The notes beneath the pieces were generated by a model that saw only the letters and a program-made list of their open reading frames with translations, was not told the origin of the DNA and did no database searches. Of a stretch of DNA of 32,178 nucleotides, positions 31,472-32,178 are shown piece by piece; position 1 is the first letter of the stretch; the number at the start of each line of letters is the position of its first letter. The stretch covers positions 1-32,178 of the forward strand of contig CASFSS010000015.1 of the NCBI GenBank assembly GCA_949297445.1, written 5' to 3'. This stretch comes from an uncultured bacterium. Its GTDB lineage: Bacteria; Bacillota_I; Bacilli_A; RFN20; CAG-826. Position numbers and translations under genes: made by a program.

Positions 31472-31867
31472 ATGATTCAATATCCAACAAATGAACAAAT
31501 GGAAGCACTAAGACAATTTATCGTTAAAGGTAAGCATCGCTTTTATGAGAATGCCGTTAATTTCTTCAATGGGGCTTTTGGTAATCGCAGTTTAAGGAAC
31601 GCTCTTAGAAAAACAAGATGGTTTGTCGACTTTAGAATGTGTGAATATTGCCATAAAGAAATGATTATTACCCGTGATTTCTATGAACGAAAGTATTGCT
31701 GTAAAGAGCACAGAATTTTATATCATAACAAATTTAGACATATTAAATTTTGTAAATGCGAATATTGTGGTGAAGAATTTTATCCTTTCACTTATAGAAG
31801 AGGCCGATTCTGCTCTCGACATTGTGCTGCTATGTTTCGAGAAGCTGCTAAACGAGAGAAAAAGTAG
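31472..31867 (+). CDS. Double zinc-finger protein
   Basis: 131 residues; ATG 31472 is chosen because GAAGGAGG lies just upstream. After a basic helical N-terminus (~1-50) there are two zinc-binding knuckles: CEYCHKEM ... YCCKEH (~55-80) and CEYCGEEF ... RFCSRHC (~95-120), each C-x2-C followed by C-x3-H or C-x3-C. The protein is strongly basic (pI expected high), fitting nucleic-acid binding. Similar small finger proteins accompany phages and integrative elements. A terminator follows directly. Confidence 0.65.
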   Translation: MIQYPTNEQMEALRQFIVKGKHRFYENAVNFFNGAFGNRSLRNALRKTRWFVDFRMCEYCHKEMIITRDFYERKYCCKEHRILYHNKFRHIKFCKCEYCGEEFYPFTYRRGRFCSRHCAAMFREAAKREKK

Positions 31868-31886
31868 TGGACCTAAAACTTTTAAG

Positions 31887-31915
31887 AAGGCTGATGGAAA
31901 CGTCAGTCTTTTTTT
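31887..31915 (+). terminator. Terminator after the zinc-finger gene
   Basis: AAGGCTGA pairs with TCAGTCTT (one wobble), loop TGGAAACG, followed by a T-tract. Confidence 0.75.
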
Positions 31916-31953
31916 GTTTATTATAAAAAAAGCAAATTGTGATATGACCTTTA

Positions 31954-32009
31954 GCAAAGTGTGAGACCACATTGAGCAAAGTGTGAGTTTTGTATCAAAA
32001 TAGTGTCAC
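31954..32009 (-). repeat. Right end: inverted repeat plus two 12-bp direct repeats
   Basis: GCAAAGTGTGAG at 31954-31965 and 31976-31987 (22-bp period), then TTTGTATCAAAATAGTGTCA up to the outer end at 32009. Read on the minus strand it mirrors the left end at 28229. Confidence 0.7.
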
Positions 32010-32070
32010 CTTGCCAATGAAAAAAAATAAAGCTTGATTTGAACTGAACCCAATTTAGTTCACAGGAAAA

Positions 32071-32110
32071 GAAAAAGCCTTCTATCGTATACTTACGGTA
32101 GGAGGTTTTC
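32071..32110 (+). promoter_or_regulatory. Hairpin covering the OrfA ribosome site
   Basis: GCCTTCTATCGTA (5' arm) pairs with TACGGTAGGAGGT (3' arm) around TACT, extended by A/T pairs. The AGGAGG that would start OrfA lies in the 3' arm, so the folded mRNA hides it. Confidence 0.55.
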
Positions 32111-32113
32111 TTT

Positions 32114-32178
32114 ATGGCAAGTAAAGGACAAAAGTTTAAGAAATATCCATCTGAATTAAAGAATAAGATACTCAAAGA
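32114..32178 (+). CDS. IS3-family OrfA transposase, 3' partial
   Basis: Only the first 21 codons are in the window: MASKGQKFKKYPSELKNKIL K. The K-F-x-x-Y-x-x-E-x-K pattern is the start of the helix-turn-helix of IS150-group OrfA proteins. ATG 32114 has AGGAGG 10 bases upstream within a hairpin. Confidence 0.6.
   Translation, partial: MASKGQKFKKYPSELKNKILK

Larger units (their letters stand above)
28229..32009. mobile_element. R-M cassette bounded by inverted repeats
   Basis: The left end (28229-28249) and the reverse complement of the right end (31989-32009) agree at 18 of 21 bases, including TTTTGATACAAA without mismatch. Inside each end are two direct repeats: 17 bp at 21-bp period on the left, 12 bp at 22-bp period on the right. 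Paired subterminal repeats are known from IS21-family ends. No transposase lies between; the cargo is a SHOCT-like protein, a regulator, a methyltransferase, a nuclease and two small proteins. It is a candidate non-autonomous transposon, or the space between two related IS remnants. Confidence 0.5.
32040..32178 (+). mobile_element. Left end of an IS3/IS150-like element, cut by the window edge
   Basis: TGAACTGAACCCAATTTAGT begins at 32040 and has the TG start and ACTGxACCC pattern of IS150-group terminal repeats. A transposase OrfA start follows at 32114. The right end is outside the window. Confidence 0.6.

Noticed and set aside
28044-32009. tRNA-Glu as integration site with a 3' copy at the far end
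   Set aside because: No repeat of the tRNA 3' end was found near 31900-32178, so integrase-type insertion into the tRNA is not supported.

Overview
The window looks like a contig from an uncultured low-GC Gram-positive bacterium (Bacillota or a Mollicutes-like lineage, probably gut-associated). This is inferred from AT-rich genes, AGGAGG-type ribosome binding sites, a lipobox lipoprotein, a serpin and a BaiH/FadH-like flavoenzyme; no marker gene fixes the taxon. The standard code is used. All 31 apparently intact genes end in TAA (23) or TAG (8), none in TGA.

1-6650 is a degraded accessory zone. It holds the end of a surface protein with divergent InlB-type repeats, a gene broken by two in-frame stops (1096-1929), and a ~534-bp internally deleted IS3-family element (1928-2461) that also marks a sharp change in base composition. 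After it come fragments of an ABC-2 permease, an AP2-domain protein and a C5 cytosine methyltransferase, a 20-bp triple repeat, a possible structured RNA, an intact pair of genes (two-TM protein plus exported 455-aa protein), and a frameshifted SHOCT-like gene next to a frameshifted serine recombinase.

6657-9644 encodes a 995-aa protein with a complete calcineurin-like metallophosphoesterase followed by a P-loop NTPase, an architecture known from bacterial conflict/immunity proteins.

9936-22771 is mostly chromosomal: a PlsC-like acyltransferase, a three-gene operon (aconitase X large and small subunits plus a flavin/Fe-S oxidoreductase), a lipoprotein, an ECF sigma factor co-transcribed with a membrane-anchored serpin, a TetR regulator, a diacylglycerol-kinase-like lipid kinase, a membrane protein with four repeated short helices, a 54-aa membrane protein, an SDR and a guanylate-kinase-like protein. 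Several of these have a TATAAT box so close to ATG that their mRNAs are probably leaderless.

22946-27566 is a compact Tad/type-IV-pilus-like operon: three unfamiliar proteins, a TadA-like ATPase, TadB- and TadC-like membrane proteins, a TadE-like pseudopilin and a 52-aa pilin-like peptide, then a terminator. Acyl carrier protein, tRNA-Asn and tRNA-Glu follow.

28229-32009, directly after the tRNAs, is a 3.8-kb unit bounded by 21-bp imperfect inverted repeats (18/21) with subterminal direct repeats. It carries a SHOCT-like protein, an XRE regulator, a beta-class adenine methyltransferase, an overlapping probable restriction endonuclease, a 56-aa protein and a zinc-finger protein. Three to four palindromes phased at about 31 bp lie between the regulator and the methyltransferase, suggesting regulator-controlled restriction-modification. 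The window ends in the left end of an IS3/IS150-like element.
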